Positions 7,983 to 15,605 of a stretch of DNA of 20,533 nt are shown in pieces (positions within the stretch are counted from its first letter, which is position 1; each line of letters opens with the position of its first letter). A program made the position numbers and the translations under genes. The notes beneath the pieces were generated by a model that had not been told where the DNA came from, ran no database searches, and was given only the letters and a program-made list of their open reading frames with translations. Origin of the DNA: Desulfobacteraceae bacterium. Its GTDB lineage: Bacteria > Desulfobacterota > Desulfobacteria > Desulfobacterales > Desulfosalsimonadaceae. The stretch lies in NCBI GenBank assembly GCA_011389605.1, contig JAABTZ010000009.1, positions 1-20,533 on the forward strand. Direction: 5' to 3'.

Positions 7983-9170
7983 TTAGTCGGAACCTTCGGT
8001 TCTGCCCGCATAAGTGATCAGGTCATGAATTCTTCCTGTGGTTACAGATATTGAATTGGTAATATTATGGATCATGTTCTTAAGCGTTCTTGAAAGAGCG
8101 TCGTACTGCTGCTGTACATGATCAAGATCAAGTGGCTGAACATCTATATTTTCAGACACATACACCTGTGCGCAATGGGGCTCATGAGCAGAATTTAAAA
8201 AAGATATCTGACCAACCAGATCCCCTGCTTCCAGGGTAAGCAGATGCAAGTGCTGATCCCGGACCTTTGTATACACAAAGGCCTGGCCGCGCTTGATAAA
8301 ACAAACCTTTTCTTCGTTTAACTCCTTATCAATAAAAAGCTTCCCGTTGCATCGGCTGACAACCGGGGCAGACTGATCCATTGCCAGGCCTGCGCAAATA
8401 TCGGTTAACTGTTTCATCCGCTTGTCCAATGAAATCAAAACATTCTGAAATATATCCGAAAGAGCGGAATATTCCCTGGCAACCAATTCGGAGTCAATCA
8501 CCCCCAGCTGCACCCGGCCAACTGCATAAATACTGGCGCTTCTGGTATTGCCCTCCCGTAGAAAAGAAACAATGCTGCCTATAAAAGAGCCTTCTCCCAG
8601 GCGCAGAATCGGCGCGGGCCCTTCGGGAAGAATGCGTACCACCTCCACCATGCCTTCAAGAATTACCCAGAACCAGTTGCCGAAACGATTCTGGGCCACA
8701 ACTTCATATCCGTCTTCAAAAACTTCTTCATCCACAACATAGACATAATCAACCACCGGCCCTTTTAGCACGGGCAGCTGGTTGGGCCCGGAGCTGGTTT
8801 TGTCCTCGCTGTTATCATCTGCTCCGAGGATCGGAATCAATCCCTCGTCAACCATGCGAAGACCGTCAAGTATCAGCTCCATTCTTCCTTTTTTTATTAC
8901 CACTTCACGGCTGACATCTTCTTCCATAAATTCAAATCCGGCCTCCCGCCAGCCGAAAAAGCCGTTTAGAGCGTCTATCCCGTTGATTTTTCCGTATTCA
9001 GCATCCACCGGACTGCCATTTTTCAAATAGATGTAACCCGGCGTCTCGGTCCAGTCACTTATTATTTTAAGTACGCCGGTGCTGCCGCCGCCACCGAGCT
9101 GCTGAAGCAATTCGGCCAGTCCGAGAAATGCAAGGCTCCCTTTTAACACCACTTTTGGATTCATCCTCAC
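7983..9170 (-). CDS. PATAN (DUF4388) protein with two cyclic-nucleotide-binding-like domains
   Basis: This is a 395-residue cytoplasmic protein. Residues ~8-110 are a PATAN/DUF4388 domain: KGSLAFLGLAELLQQLGGGG, then LKNGSPVDAEYG. Two cNMP-binding-like beta barrels follow, ~145-240 with LGEGSFIGSIVSFL and ~275-350 with LEAGDLVGQISFL. In both, the Glu expected in the phosphate-binding cassette is replaced (Ser or Gln), and only the first keeps an Arg before Ala. Nucleotide binding is therefore doubtful. Start is a GTG (9170) preceded by AAAAGGA, and an in-frame ATG at 9164 is an alternative. The ribosome binding site partly derives from solo repeat arm J. It is the first gene of the run toward PilZ, purC, ParB-like and radical SAM. 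Confidence 0.88.
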   Translation of the reverse strand: MRMNPKVVLKGSLAFLGLAELLQQLGGGGSTGVLKIISDWTETPGYIYLKNGSPVDAEYGKINGIDALNGFFGWREAGFEFMEEDVSREVVIKKGRMELILDGLRMVDEGLIPILGADDNSEDKTSSGPNQLPVLKGPVVDYVYVVDEEVFEDGYEVVAQNRFGNWFWVILEGMVEVVRILPEGPAPILRLGEGSFIGSIVSFLREGNTRSASIYAVGRVQLGVIDSELVAREYSALSDIFQNVLISLDKRMKQLTDICAGLAMDQSAPVVSRCNGKLFIDKELNEEKVCFIKRGQAFVYTKVRDQHLHLLTLEAGDLVGQISFLNSAHEPHCAQVYVSENIDVQPLDLDHVQQQYDALSRTLKNMIHNITNSISVTTGRIHDLITYAGRTEGSD

Positions 9171-9181
9171 CTGCTTACATC

Positions 9182-9198
9182 CTTTTTACGAGACCATC
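9182..9198 (+). repeat. Solo repeat arm J, overlapping a ribosome binding site
   Basis: CTTTTTACGAGACCATC matches the repeat terminal arm. On the minus strand its inner end, AAAAAG, runs into GATG and so forms the AAAAGGA Shine-Dalgarno of the gene starting at 9170. Confidence 0.55.
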
Positions 9199-9270
9199 AA
9201 GTCTTCCGGACAAAAGCTATCACGCCTGATCCCCGTGATGCGTAACCGGCCTATGTTGTATAATATTTTT

Positions 9271-9299
9271 ATCATACTGTTTTCAGGATTCGAGCTCAA
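9271..9299 (-). promoter_or_regulatory. Probable sigma-70 promoter for the 9170 to 4617 gene run
   Basis: On the minus strand TTGAGC (9294-9299) and TATGAT (9271-9276) are separated by exactly 17 nt. Matches to consensus are 4 of 6 and 5 of 6. Transcription would start near 9264 and give a leader of about 95 nt before the GTG at 9170. Confidence 0.5.
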
Positions 9300-9330
9300 G
9301 AATTTTTTTGCACTGCCTTCTCCTGCCGGT

Positions 9331-9366
9331 TCAGGCGGCAAAAGATTGTCAGGCGGCAAAAGATTG
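9331..9366. repeat. Perfect 18-bp tandem duplication
   Basis: Positions 9331-9348 and 9349-9366 are identical (TCAGGCGGCAAAAGATTG twice, back to back). It lies upstream of the promoter at 9271-9299 and between two divergent genes. It could be paired binding sites or a recent replication-slippage duplication. Confidence 0.9.
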
Positions 9367-9410
9367 CACTTGACAACTCGGGCCGGCAATGGAATTTCAT
9401 AAACCTAAAT

Positions 9411-9558
9411 GATCTCGTAAAAAGTCGATTTCGGAAGGCAAAGGAAGAAGTTCAAGATCAAGGCGCGCAAAATCCCGAGGAATGCAGAGTACTTATCCGT
9501 ACGTGAAATTCCGAGGGAAGAAGCGCAACGCAGATATTGGACTTTTTACGAAGCCGTC
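9411..9558 (+). repeat. Palindromic intergenic repeat, copy C
   Basis: This is a full copy with core at ~9434-9558 and one extra outer arm at ~9411-9433. It belongs to the subfamily with stem TCCC-GA-GGAAT on the left and ATTCC-GA-GGGA on the right, and loop GTAC-TTATCC-GTAC. The left inner arm is eroded (GAAGGC). The right arm ends in ACGAAGCCGTC. It forms most of the mdh leader, ending 52 bp before the mdh ATG. Confidence 0.88.
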
Positions 9559-9610
9559 CTTTTTAACAACCTGTTTAACTGGCAGCAAAACATGTAAAGG
9601 AGCAAAAACC

Positions 9611-10540
9611 ATGGATAAAAAAGTAACTGTTGTGGGTGCCGGCAATGTGGGAGCAACCGCGGCCCAGCGACTGGCTGAAAAACAGCTGTGCGATGTGGTG
9701 TTGGTCGATATTGCCGAAGGCCTGCCCCAGGGAAAAGCCCTGGACCTGGCTGAAGCAGCGCCGGTTGAAAAACACGATTCCGGTCTCGTCGGCACCAACA
9801 GCTATGAGCAAACAGCGGACTCCGATATTGTCATCATCACAGCCGGCATCCCCAGAAAACCCGGTATGAGCCGCGACGACCTGCTTAAAACCAATTCTGA
9901 TATAATGAAAAATGTCGCCCGCAGTGTTGCTGAAAAATCGCCTGATGCAATTCTCATAATTGTTAGCAATCCCCTGGATGCCATGTGCCACGTCGCTTAT
10001 GAGGCCTCGGGCTTTGACAAAAAAAAGGTCCTGGGCATGGCCGGCGTGCTTGATTCTGCCCGGTTCCGCACCTTTATTGCCAGGGAATTAAATGTTTCAG
10101 TGGAAAACACCCATGCATTTGTACTGGGCGGTCACGGGGATACCATGGTGCCCCTCCCCCGTTTTTCAACAGTTGCCGGTATTCCCATTACGGAATTGAT
10201 GAGCAGGGACCGTATTGACGCCCTGGTGGACCGTACCCGTAACGGCGGGGCGGAAATCGTTTCACTTCTCAAAACGGGCAGCGCCTTTTACGCGCCTGCT
10301 TCCGCCGCCGTGGAAATGGCTGAATCCATATTAAAGGACAAGAAAAAAATCCTGCCGTGCGCGGCAATGCTGGAAGGCGAATACGGCATAAAAGGCCTCT
10401 TTATAGGTGTGCCGGTAAAGCTTGGCAGCACAGGCATCGAACAGGTTGTTGAAATAAAACTCACCGATGAGGAAGCTGCAGCCCTGCAGAAATCCGCCGA
10501 TGCGGTCCGTTCCCTGGTGGATGCCATGGCGGCTCTTTAG
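9611..10540 (+). CDS. mdh: Malate dehydrogenase (NAD-dependent, LDH-like type)
   Basis: This enzyme oxidises malate to oxaloacetate with NAD+ in the TCA cycle or its reductive branch. The 309 residues match the LDH-like MDH class. The Rossmann motif GAGNVGA is at ~8-14 and VDIAEG follows strand two. The loop IPRKPGMSRDD carries the Arg pair that selects malate over lactate. SNPLDAM, DSARFR and the catalytic His in GGHGDTMVPL are present. The start is the ATG at 9611 with AAAGGAG just upstream. The frame stays open back to 9482 inside repeat C, but that extension is repeat-derived and lacks homology to MDH N-termini. It is the only plus-strand gene. Its stop is 4 bp from the convergent PATAN gene stop, so no terminator separates them. 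Confidence 0.97.
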   Translation: MDKKVTVVGAGNVGATAAQRLAEKQLCDVVLVDIAEGLPQGKALDLAEAAPVEKHDSGLVGTNSYEQTADSDIVIITAGIPRKPGMSRDDLLKTNSDIMKNVARSVAEKSPDAILIIVSNPLDAMCHVAYEASGFDKKKVLGMAGVLDSARFRTFIARELNVSVENTHAFVLGGHGDTMVPLPRFSTVAGIPITELMSRDRIDALVDRTRNGGAEIVSLLKTGSAFYAPASAAVEMAESILKDKKKILPCAAMLEGEYGIKGLFIGVPVKLGSTGIEQVVEIKLTDEEAAALQKSADAVRSLVDAMAAL

Positions 10541-10544
10541 CTCT

Positions 10545-11555
10545 TTAGACGTTTTTATTTACTGCCTGCCACAACAGCTCAAGCAGGTTTTTTAAAAAAG
10601 ATGTGCCTGTGTTTTCAAGCATTTGCCTGAGACTGGCTTTTTCGGTTGAATCCGATATTTTCCCGGCTTCCTTGGCAGCTGCCTCAAGAAGAAGATCCGG
10701 GGATGCCGCATCCCGGAAAAGCCTGGTCAGGGCCAGACGAAGAAGACTGCTGCGGGTGAGATTCAGTGAATCAAGGGTTTGCCTAAATTGCCTGCCATCA
10801 ACACCCTTTAGCTGCTGTACCGCTTTTTCGGCAAGTTTTTCAGCGGACATGGGCTTGAGCAATTCGATTTCACCGGCCGAAACCAGGGAATGTATAATAG
10901 CGTATCCGGTGAAATCATCCCATCCGATTTCCTCGATTACCTGGCGTACAGCTTTTTTGCCGTCAACTATGGACAGCAGCAGCAGTTCTTCAATGTTGAG
11001 CTCAATATCCAGGTTTTTTTTCCCATAACTGCAGGGCGTTAAAACGGCATCCTCATCGGGAACCTGCTTTTTCAATACCTCCAGTTCATCGATCCGGCGT
11101 GAGGCTTCCAGAAGTATATTCATAGTGTTAAATGTACTGCCAACGATTTTTTTCAGGTCCAGGTCCTCGTCTTTGTATATGAATTGCCCGGATCCCCACA
11201 AAAAAACATTATATATGGAATTTTCAGCCTGCCTGAGCAAAAAGCCGTTTAATTCGGCAACAGTAATTCTGCCCTGTTCCACAAGGGTTTTGCCGATTCC
11301 CTGCTTTTTTTCCCGGCTTACTGCCAAAGCCGCATCCAGGGTCGTTGAACTGATAATACCGTTGCTCACAAGCAATTGTCCGATCCGGTTTGTTTTGCGC
11401 GATTCCGTGGCAAACACTATATCTCCGTCCTGCATGAGAAACTGGACCTGGTTTTGCCCTGAGCTGATGGTAAGCCTTCCGCTTTTTCTTTCGTACTTAA
11501 TCATCTGAAGAAGGTTTGAGAGATCAAATGTGTCAAGACTTCCCTGGATGGACAT
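10545..11555 (-). CDS. PATAN (DUF4388) domain protein
   Basis: This is a 336-residue cytoplasmic protein. The N-terminal PATAN/DUF4388 domain (~1-150) shows the typical MSIQGSLDTFDLSNLLQMIK opening, GRLTI, and MQDGDIVFA. A middle part (~60-115) has the IGQLLVSNGIIS repeat that recurs as IGKTLVEQGRIT, as in type II secretion/PilB N-terminal folds. The C-terminal half is helical and unassigned. PATAN proteins are thought to mediate interactions in signalling and gliding systems of deltaproteobacteria. Start is the ATG at 11555 with GGAG 6 nt upstream; an in-frame TTG at 11579 is less likely. It lies downstream of uvrC, separated by repeat D, and ends head-on against mdh. Confidence 0.9.
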   Translation of the reverse strand: MSIQGSLDTFDLSNLLQMIKYERKSGRLTISSGQNQVQFLMQDGDIVFATESRKTNRIGQLLVSNGIISSTTLDAALAVSREKKQGIGKTLVEQGRITVAELNGFLLRQAENSIYNVFLWGSGQFIYKDEDLDLKKIVGSTFNTMNILLEASRRIDELEVLKKQVPDEDAVLTPCSYGKKNLDIELNIEELLLLSIVDGKKAVRQVIEEIGWDDFTGYAIIHSLVSAGEIELLKPMSAEKLAEKAVQQLKGVDGRQFRQTLDSLNLTRSSLLRLALTRLFRDAASPDLLLEAAAKEAGKISDSTEKASLRQMLENTGTSFLKNLLELLWQAVNKNV

Positions 11556-11576
11556 ATGCTCTCCTGGTAACTGGGT

Positions 11577-11598
11577 CAAAAAAATGATTTCCTTGGAA
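11577..11598 (+). repeat. 22-bp sequence shared with 19307-19328 (inverted)
   Basis: Positions 11577-11598 are an exact reverse-complement match to 19307-19328. Its end is the 10-bp palindrome TTCCTTGGAA. Here it directly abuts the outer side of repeat D, replacing the extra arm seen in other copies. Confidence 0.8.
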
Positions 11599-11732
11599 AT
11601 CGCTTTTAGACGGCTTTGTAAAAGTTCAAAATCAAAGCTTGCGCGATTCCGAAAAATTCAGCGTGCTTAGCCGTACGTAAAATTTTAAGGAATAGCGCGT
11701 AACGCAGATATTGGACTTTTTACGGTGCCATC
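11599..11732 (+). repeat. Palindromic intergenic repeat, copy D
   Basis: The core is 11609-11732. The stem reads GATTCC-GA-AAAATT on the left and AATTTT-AA-GGAAT on the right, again paired although different from copy E. The loop is TTAGCC. The right arm, ending in GGTGCCATC, supplies the last three residues and the TAA stop of uvrC. Confidence 0.87.
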
Positions 11733-13603
11733 AAATTTAGATGCAAAGCCCTGGCAGCCTTTCTGGTCATGCCAGGCAGGGCGGCGAGTTCATCTTCCCC
11801 AGCCGTGGCAATTGCCTCTATACTCCCGAAATGCTTAAGCAAAATCGTTTTTCGTTTCGGACCGATTCCGGCAATGTCATCCAGGGCCGAATGAAGGCCC
11901 CTGGCGTTTCGCCGCTTTCTGTGAAAGGAGACAGCCCGGCGGTGAGCTTCGTCCCGGATTTGCTCAAGCAGATGCAGCTGGCCTGGGTGCTGCTGAAAAT
12001 TAGCAGGGTTGGCACGACCCGGCAGATAAATTTTATCCCGGGCCTCACCCCTTGCCTCGTCTTTTTTCGCAATTCCAATTACTGCAAACCGATCAGAGAT
12101 GTCCAGTTCTTTTAAAACAGCAAGAGCAATGTTTAGCTGGCCCTTGCCCCCGTCGACCATCAGCAGGTCAGGATAGGGTAGATGTTTTTCGTCTTCCGGG
12201 CCCGAAAACCTGCGAAACAGAACTTCCCGCATACATCCGTAGTCGTCCTGTCCAGATACTCCGGCAATGGTGTAGTGCCTGTAATGAGATTTTTTCGGAA
12301 CCCCGTTTTCAAAAACCACCAGTCCGGCCACCAGGTCTGTACCAAACAATCCTGAATTATCCAAGCACTCGATACGCCGGGGATAATTTTCCATGCCCAG
12401 ACGCTTTTGCAGACCGGAAAGCAGACTTGCTGCAGAGCTTTCTTCTTCAACAATGGATTTGAGCCGTTGGCGGGCATTTTGGGCCGCCATTTCCACAAGG
12501 CGTTTCTTTTCACCGCGCACCGGTGTGTGGAGCAGCACCCTGCGGCCCCGCAGCTGGGCAAGCCATTTAACGTACAACTCTTTGTCAGGGGGATTAAATT
12601 GCATTAAAATTTCATCAGGCACTTTTTCTGTATCTTCGTAGTACTGTCTTATAAAAGCCCCGAGAATCTCAGTAGCTTCGGAAATGGCATCTGTTATTAA
12701 AAAATCACGCATTCCCTGCAGATACCCGTTTCGTACTTTTAGCAGCATTACCATGGCTTTTTCATCCAGGCGCTCCACTGCTATTACGTCCCGGTCCACA
12801 AAATCCGTGGTGACTGCTACCTGCTTTTCCAGTGTTTTTTCAAGGGCATGCATCTTATCGCGGAACTGGGCCGCGGCTTCATAATCCTGGATTTCCGCGG
12901 CCTGATGCATTTGCGCCCGAATCCTGCCGATCAAATCCGGGGTACGGCCCTGAAGAAACATGCGAACCTCGTGAACTATTTTTCTGTACTCTTCCGGGTC
13001 TACCATGTAACAGCAAGGTGCCAGACAAATTCCGATCTGATAGTTCAAACATGGGCGCGAGCGGGGCTTTACATTGGAAGACTTGCACTTTCGCAGTTTA
13101 AACACCCGGTGGATCATTTTCAAAGTCTGCCTGACCGCACCTGCCGAAGCATAAGGACCAAAATACAGAGCGCCGTCCTTTTTGGTCTTTCGCACCACGG
13201 TCAGGTTCGGATAAGGCTGGCTTAAATCCATTCGCAGGGATGGATACCTCTTGTCATCTTTTAAAATAACATTGTATCTGGGCCGGTAACGCTTTATCAG
13301 ATTGGATTCCAGGATCAGAGCCTCGGTTTCAGAGGCCGTGACAATGGTTTCAAAATCAGTAACATGTTTGACCAGCACACCTGTCTTGGCGTCGGTACGG
13401 GCCGGAGAACCTGAAAAATAGGAACGAATCCGGTTTTTAAGACTTGAGGCCTTGCCCACATAAATGATTTTGCCGGAAGCGTTTTTCATCAAATATACCC
13501 CGGGACTTTTGGGGGTCCTGGCAAGTTTGTCTTTTAAGGCATCATCCGGGCTTTCCGTATCCGGGCATTGCTGCTGATAATCAGACTGCGGCTTCAAAAT
13601 CAA
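11720..13603 (-). CDS. uvrC: UvrABC system subunit C (excinuclease)
   Basis: UvrC makes both incisions in nucleotide excision repair after being loaded by UvrB at the lesion. The 627 residues hold a GIY-YIG nuclease (~30-110; PGVYLMKN, IIYVGKA) and a Cys quartet C173-x11-C185-x7-C193-x3-C197, the spacing of the UvrC iron-sulfur cluster. A UVR motif (~220-258), an RNase H-like second nuclease (D415 in LDNSG, VDGGKGQL at ~484, H554) and a tandem helix-hairpin-helix (~570-625) follow. The start is unclear: the frame offers TTG at 13603 or 13597 and no ATG. Overlap with uvrB (23 bp) points to coupled translation. The last codons (Met-Ala-Pro-stop) come from repeat D. Confidence 0.96.
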   Translation of the reverse strand: MILKPQSDYQQQCPDTESPDDALKDKLARTPKSPGVYLMKNASGKIIYVGKASSLKNRIRSYFSGSPARTDAKTGVLVKHVTDFETIVTASETEALILESNLIKRYRPRYNVILKDDKRYPSLRMDLSQPYPNLTVVRKTKKDGALYFGPYASAGAVRQTLKMIHRVFKLRKCKSSNVKPRSRPCLNYQIGICLAPCCYMVDPEEYRKIVHEVRMFLQGRTPDLIGRIRAQMHQAAEIQDYEAAAQFRDKMHALEKTLEKQVAVTTDFVDRDVIAVERLDEKAMVMLLKVRNGYLQGMRDFLITDAISEATEILGAFIRQYYEDTEKVPDEILMQFNPPDKELYVKWLAQLRGRRVLLHTPVRGEKKRLVEMAAQNARQRLKSIVEEESSAASLLSGLQKRLGMENYPRRIECLDNSGLFGTDLVAGLVVFENGVPKKSHYRHYTIAGVSGQDDYGCMREVLFRRFSGPEDEKHLPYPDLLMVDGGKGQLNIALAVLKELDISDRFAVIGIAKKDEARGEARDKIYLPGRANPANFQQHPGQLHLLEQIRDEAHRRAVSFHRKRRNARGLHSALDDIAGIGPKRKTILLKHFGSIEAIATAGEDELAALPGMTRKAARALHLNLMAP

Positions 13604-15605
13604 ACACCATCATTTTTTTCAATGCATTAACCCTGTCGCGGTACCGGGCGGCTTTTTCAAATTCCAGGTTGTCAGCAGCCTTGCGCATTCTGGCTTCCAG
13701 GTCCCTGATCTGCTTTTCAAGCTGCTGATCCGAAGCATAGACAGACGTTGCTTCAGCCATATGATCAGGGGGAGCCTGCTTTCCTGATTTTTCATAGGGA
13801 GACCCAAAGGCTGAAACCAGCGATTTTTCAATGGTGGCTGGAATTATATGATGTTTTTCATTGTAGTTTTTCTGAATTCGCCGTCTCCGTCTGGTTTCTT
13901 CCATGGCATGCTCCATGGCTGCTGTCACCCTGTCGGCATACATCAGCACCGTTCCATTGACGTTTCGTGCCGCACGTCCGCAGGTCTGAATAAGGGACCG
14001 GGCTGAACGCAGAAAACCTTCCTTGTCAGCATCCAGGATGGCCACCAGGGAGACTTCGGGAATATCAAGTCCTTCCCGGAGAAGATTTATACCAACAAGC
14101 ACATCAAATTCACCGGCCCTCAGATCCCGGATAATTTCAATGCGCTCAAGGGTCTTTATGTCTGAATGCAGGTAGCGCACCCTCACGCCCAGGTCCGTGT
14201 AGTACTCAGTCAGGTCCTCTGCCATGCGCTTTGTCAGGGTGGTGACCAGCACTCTCTGGTTAACAGCTGTCCGGAGCTGGATTTCTGAATACAGATGATC
14301 AACCTGGTTTTCAGCACTTCTGATCTCGATTTGCGGATCAATAAGACCCGTGGGACGCGCGATCTGCTCTACTACCGCATCTCCTGCTTTGTCCAGTTCG
14401 TATTCAGAAGGGGTTGCAGATACGTAAATCACCTGGGAAACCCGTGCGCTAAACTCGTCAAACCTCAAGGGCCGGTTATCCAAGGCAGAGGGCAGCCGGA
14501 ATCCATATTCCACAAGGGTCTGCTTTCTGGCCCGATCACCGTTATACATTCCCCGAAGCTGTGGTACACTGATATGACTTTCATCAATAAAAAGAAGAAA
14601 ATCTTCCGGAAAATAGTCCAGCAGCGTCGGCGGCGGCTGTCCCGGTGCCCGGCCGGTGATGTGCCTTGCATAGTTTTCAATACCGTTGCAGTAACCCAGC
14701 TCAAGGATCATTTCCATGTCATAGCGGCTTCGCTCTTCTATGCGCTGGGCTTCCACGGCCTTTCCCGCATCCCTGTAAAAATCGATCCTGTGCTTTAATT
14801 CTTCCTGAATGTCGTCGATAATCCGCCTGCGGCTCCGCCGTCCTGTAACATAATGGCTGGCCGGGTAAATAGTGGTGCCGTTTACACGCTTTTTGACCTT
14901 GCCGGTCAGTGGATCGATCTCTGATACAGCCTCGATCACGTCGCCGAAAAATTCCACCCTCACAGCCATGTCTTCTTCATAGGCGGGAAAAATCTCCACC
15001 CTGTCTCCACGGACACGAAAAACGCCACGGTAAAAATCCATGTCATTTCTCTGATACTGCATTTCAACCAGGTCAGACAAAAGCTTTTCACGCGTCATCT
15101 CCATATCAGCGTCCAGGTCCAGGCGCATGGCCAGATAGTCCTCGGGTGCGCCCAGGCCAAAAATGCAGGAGACGCTTGCCACAACCAGCACGTCTTTTCT
15201 CGACAGCACGGAGCGGGTTGCGGAATGCCTCATTTTATCGATCATCTCATTTATTGATGAATCTTTCTGGATATAGGTATCAGAGACTGGCAGATAGGCT
15301 TCAGGCTGGTAGTAGTCGTAATAACTGACAAAATATTCAACGGCATTGTCCGGGAAAAAAGACCTGAATTCATTATACAGCTGAGCGGCCAGAGTCTTGT
15401 TGGGCGCAATGACCAGGGTTGGTTTTTGCGCATCGGCAATAATATTGGCCATGGTAAAGGTTTTGCCGGAACCGGTAACCCCGAGCATTACCTGGTGGGC
15501 AAAGCCGTTTTTCACGTTTCGGCTCAATTTCCGGATGGCCCCTGGCTGGTCTCCCTTAGGCGTCATCTCTGTTTTAAGGGCGAATTTACGTTTTTCCATC
15601 GCCAT
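13581..15605 (-). CDS. uvrB: UvrABC system subunit B
   Basis: UvrB is the damage-verifying helicase-like subunit that receives DNA from UvrA and recruits UvrC. From the ATG at 15605 it has 674 residues, the normal size. Motifs are Walker A GVTGSGKT (~42-49), the beta-hairpin region YYDYYQPEAYLP that pushes into damaged DNA, DESH of the Walker B box, SATPSEYEL, the GLDIPEVSLVAILDADKEGF block and QTCGRAARN. A C-terminal UVR domain (EFEKAARYRDRVNALKK) binds UvrC. The frame is open to 15710, but family starts match ATG 15605 or 15599, each with GGAAG nearby. It overlaps cysS by 20 bp upstream and uvrC by 23 bp downstream. Confidence 0.96.
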   Translation of the reverse strand: MAMEKRKFALKTEMTPKGDQPGAIRKLSRNVKNGFAHQVMLGVTGSGKTFTMANIIADAQKPTLVIAPNKTLAAQLYNEFRSFFPDNAVEYFVSYYDYYQPEAYLPVSDTYIQKDSSINEMIDKMRHSATRSVLSRKDVLVVASVSCIFGLGAPEDYLAMRLDLDADMEMTREKLLSDLVEMQYQRNDMDFYRGVFRVRGDRVEIFPAYEEDMAVRVEFFGDVIEAVSEIDPLTGKVKKRVNGTTIYPASHYVTGRRSRRRIIDDIQEELKHRIDFYRDAGKAVEAQRIEERSRYDMEMILELGYCNGIENYARHITGRAPGQPPPTLLDYFPEDFLLFIDESHISVPQLRGMYNGDRARKQTLVEYGFRLPSALDNRPLRFDEFSARVSQVIYVSATPSEYELDKAGDAVVEQIARPTGLIDPQIEIRSAENQVDHLYSEIQLRTAVNQRVLVTTLTKRMAEDLTEYYTDLGVRVRYLHSDIKTLERIEIIRDLRAGEFDVLVGINLLREGLDIPEVSLVAILDADKEGFLRSARSLIQTCGRAARNVNGTVLMYADRVTAAMEHAMEETRRRRRIQKNYNEKHHIIPATIEKSLVSAFGSPYEKSGKQAPPDHMAEATSVYASDQQLEKQIRDLEARMRKAADNLEFEKAARYRDRVNALKKMMVFDFEAAV

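Noticed and set aside
9482..9610. N-terminal extension of malate dehydrogenase by 43 codons
   Set aside because: The open frame upstream of 9611 runs through repeat C. The ATG at 9611 has its own AAAGGAG and matches the family N-terminus.
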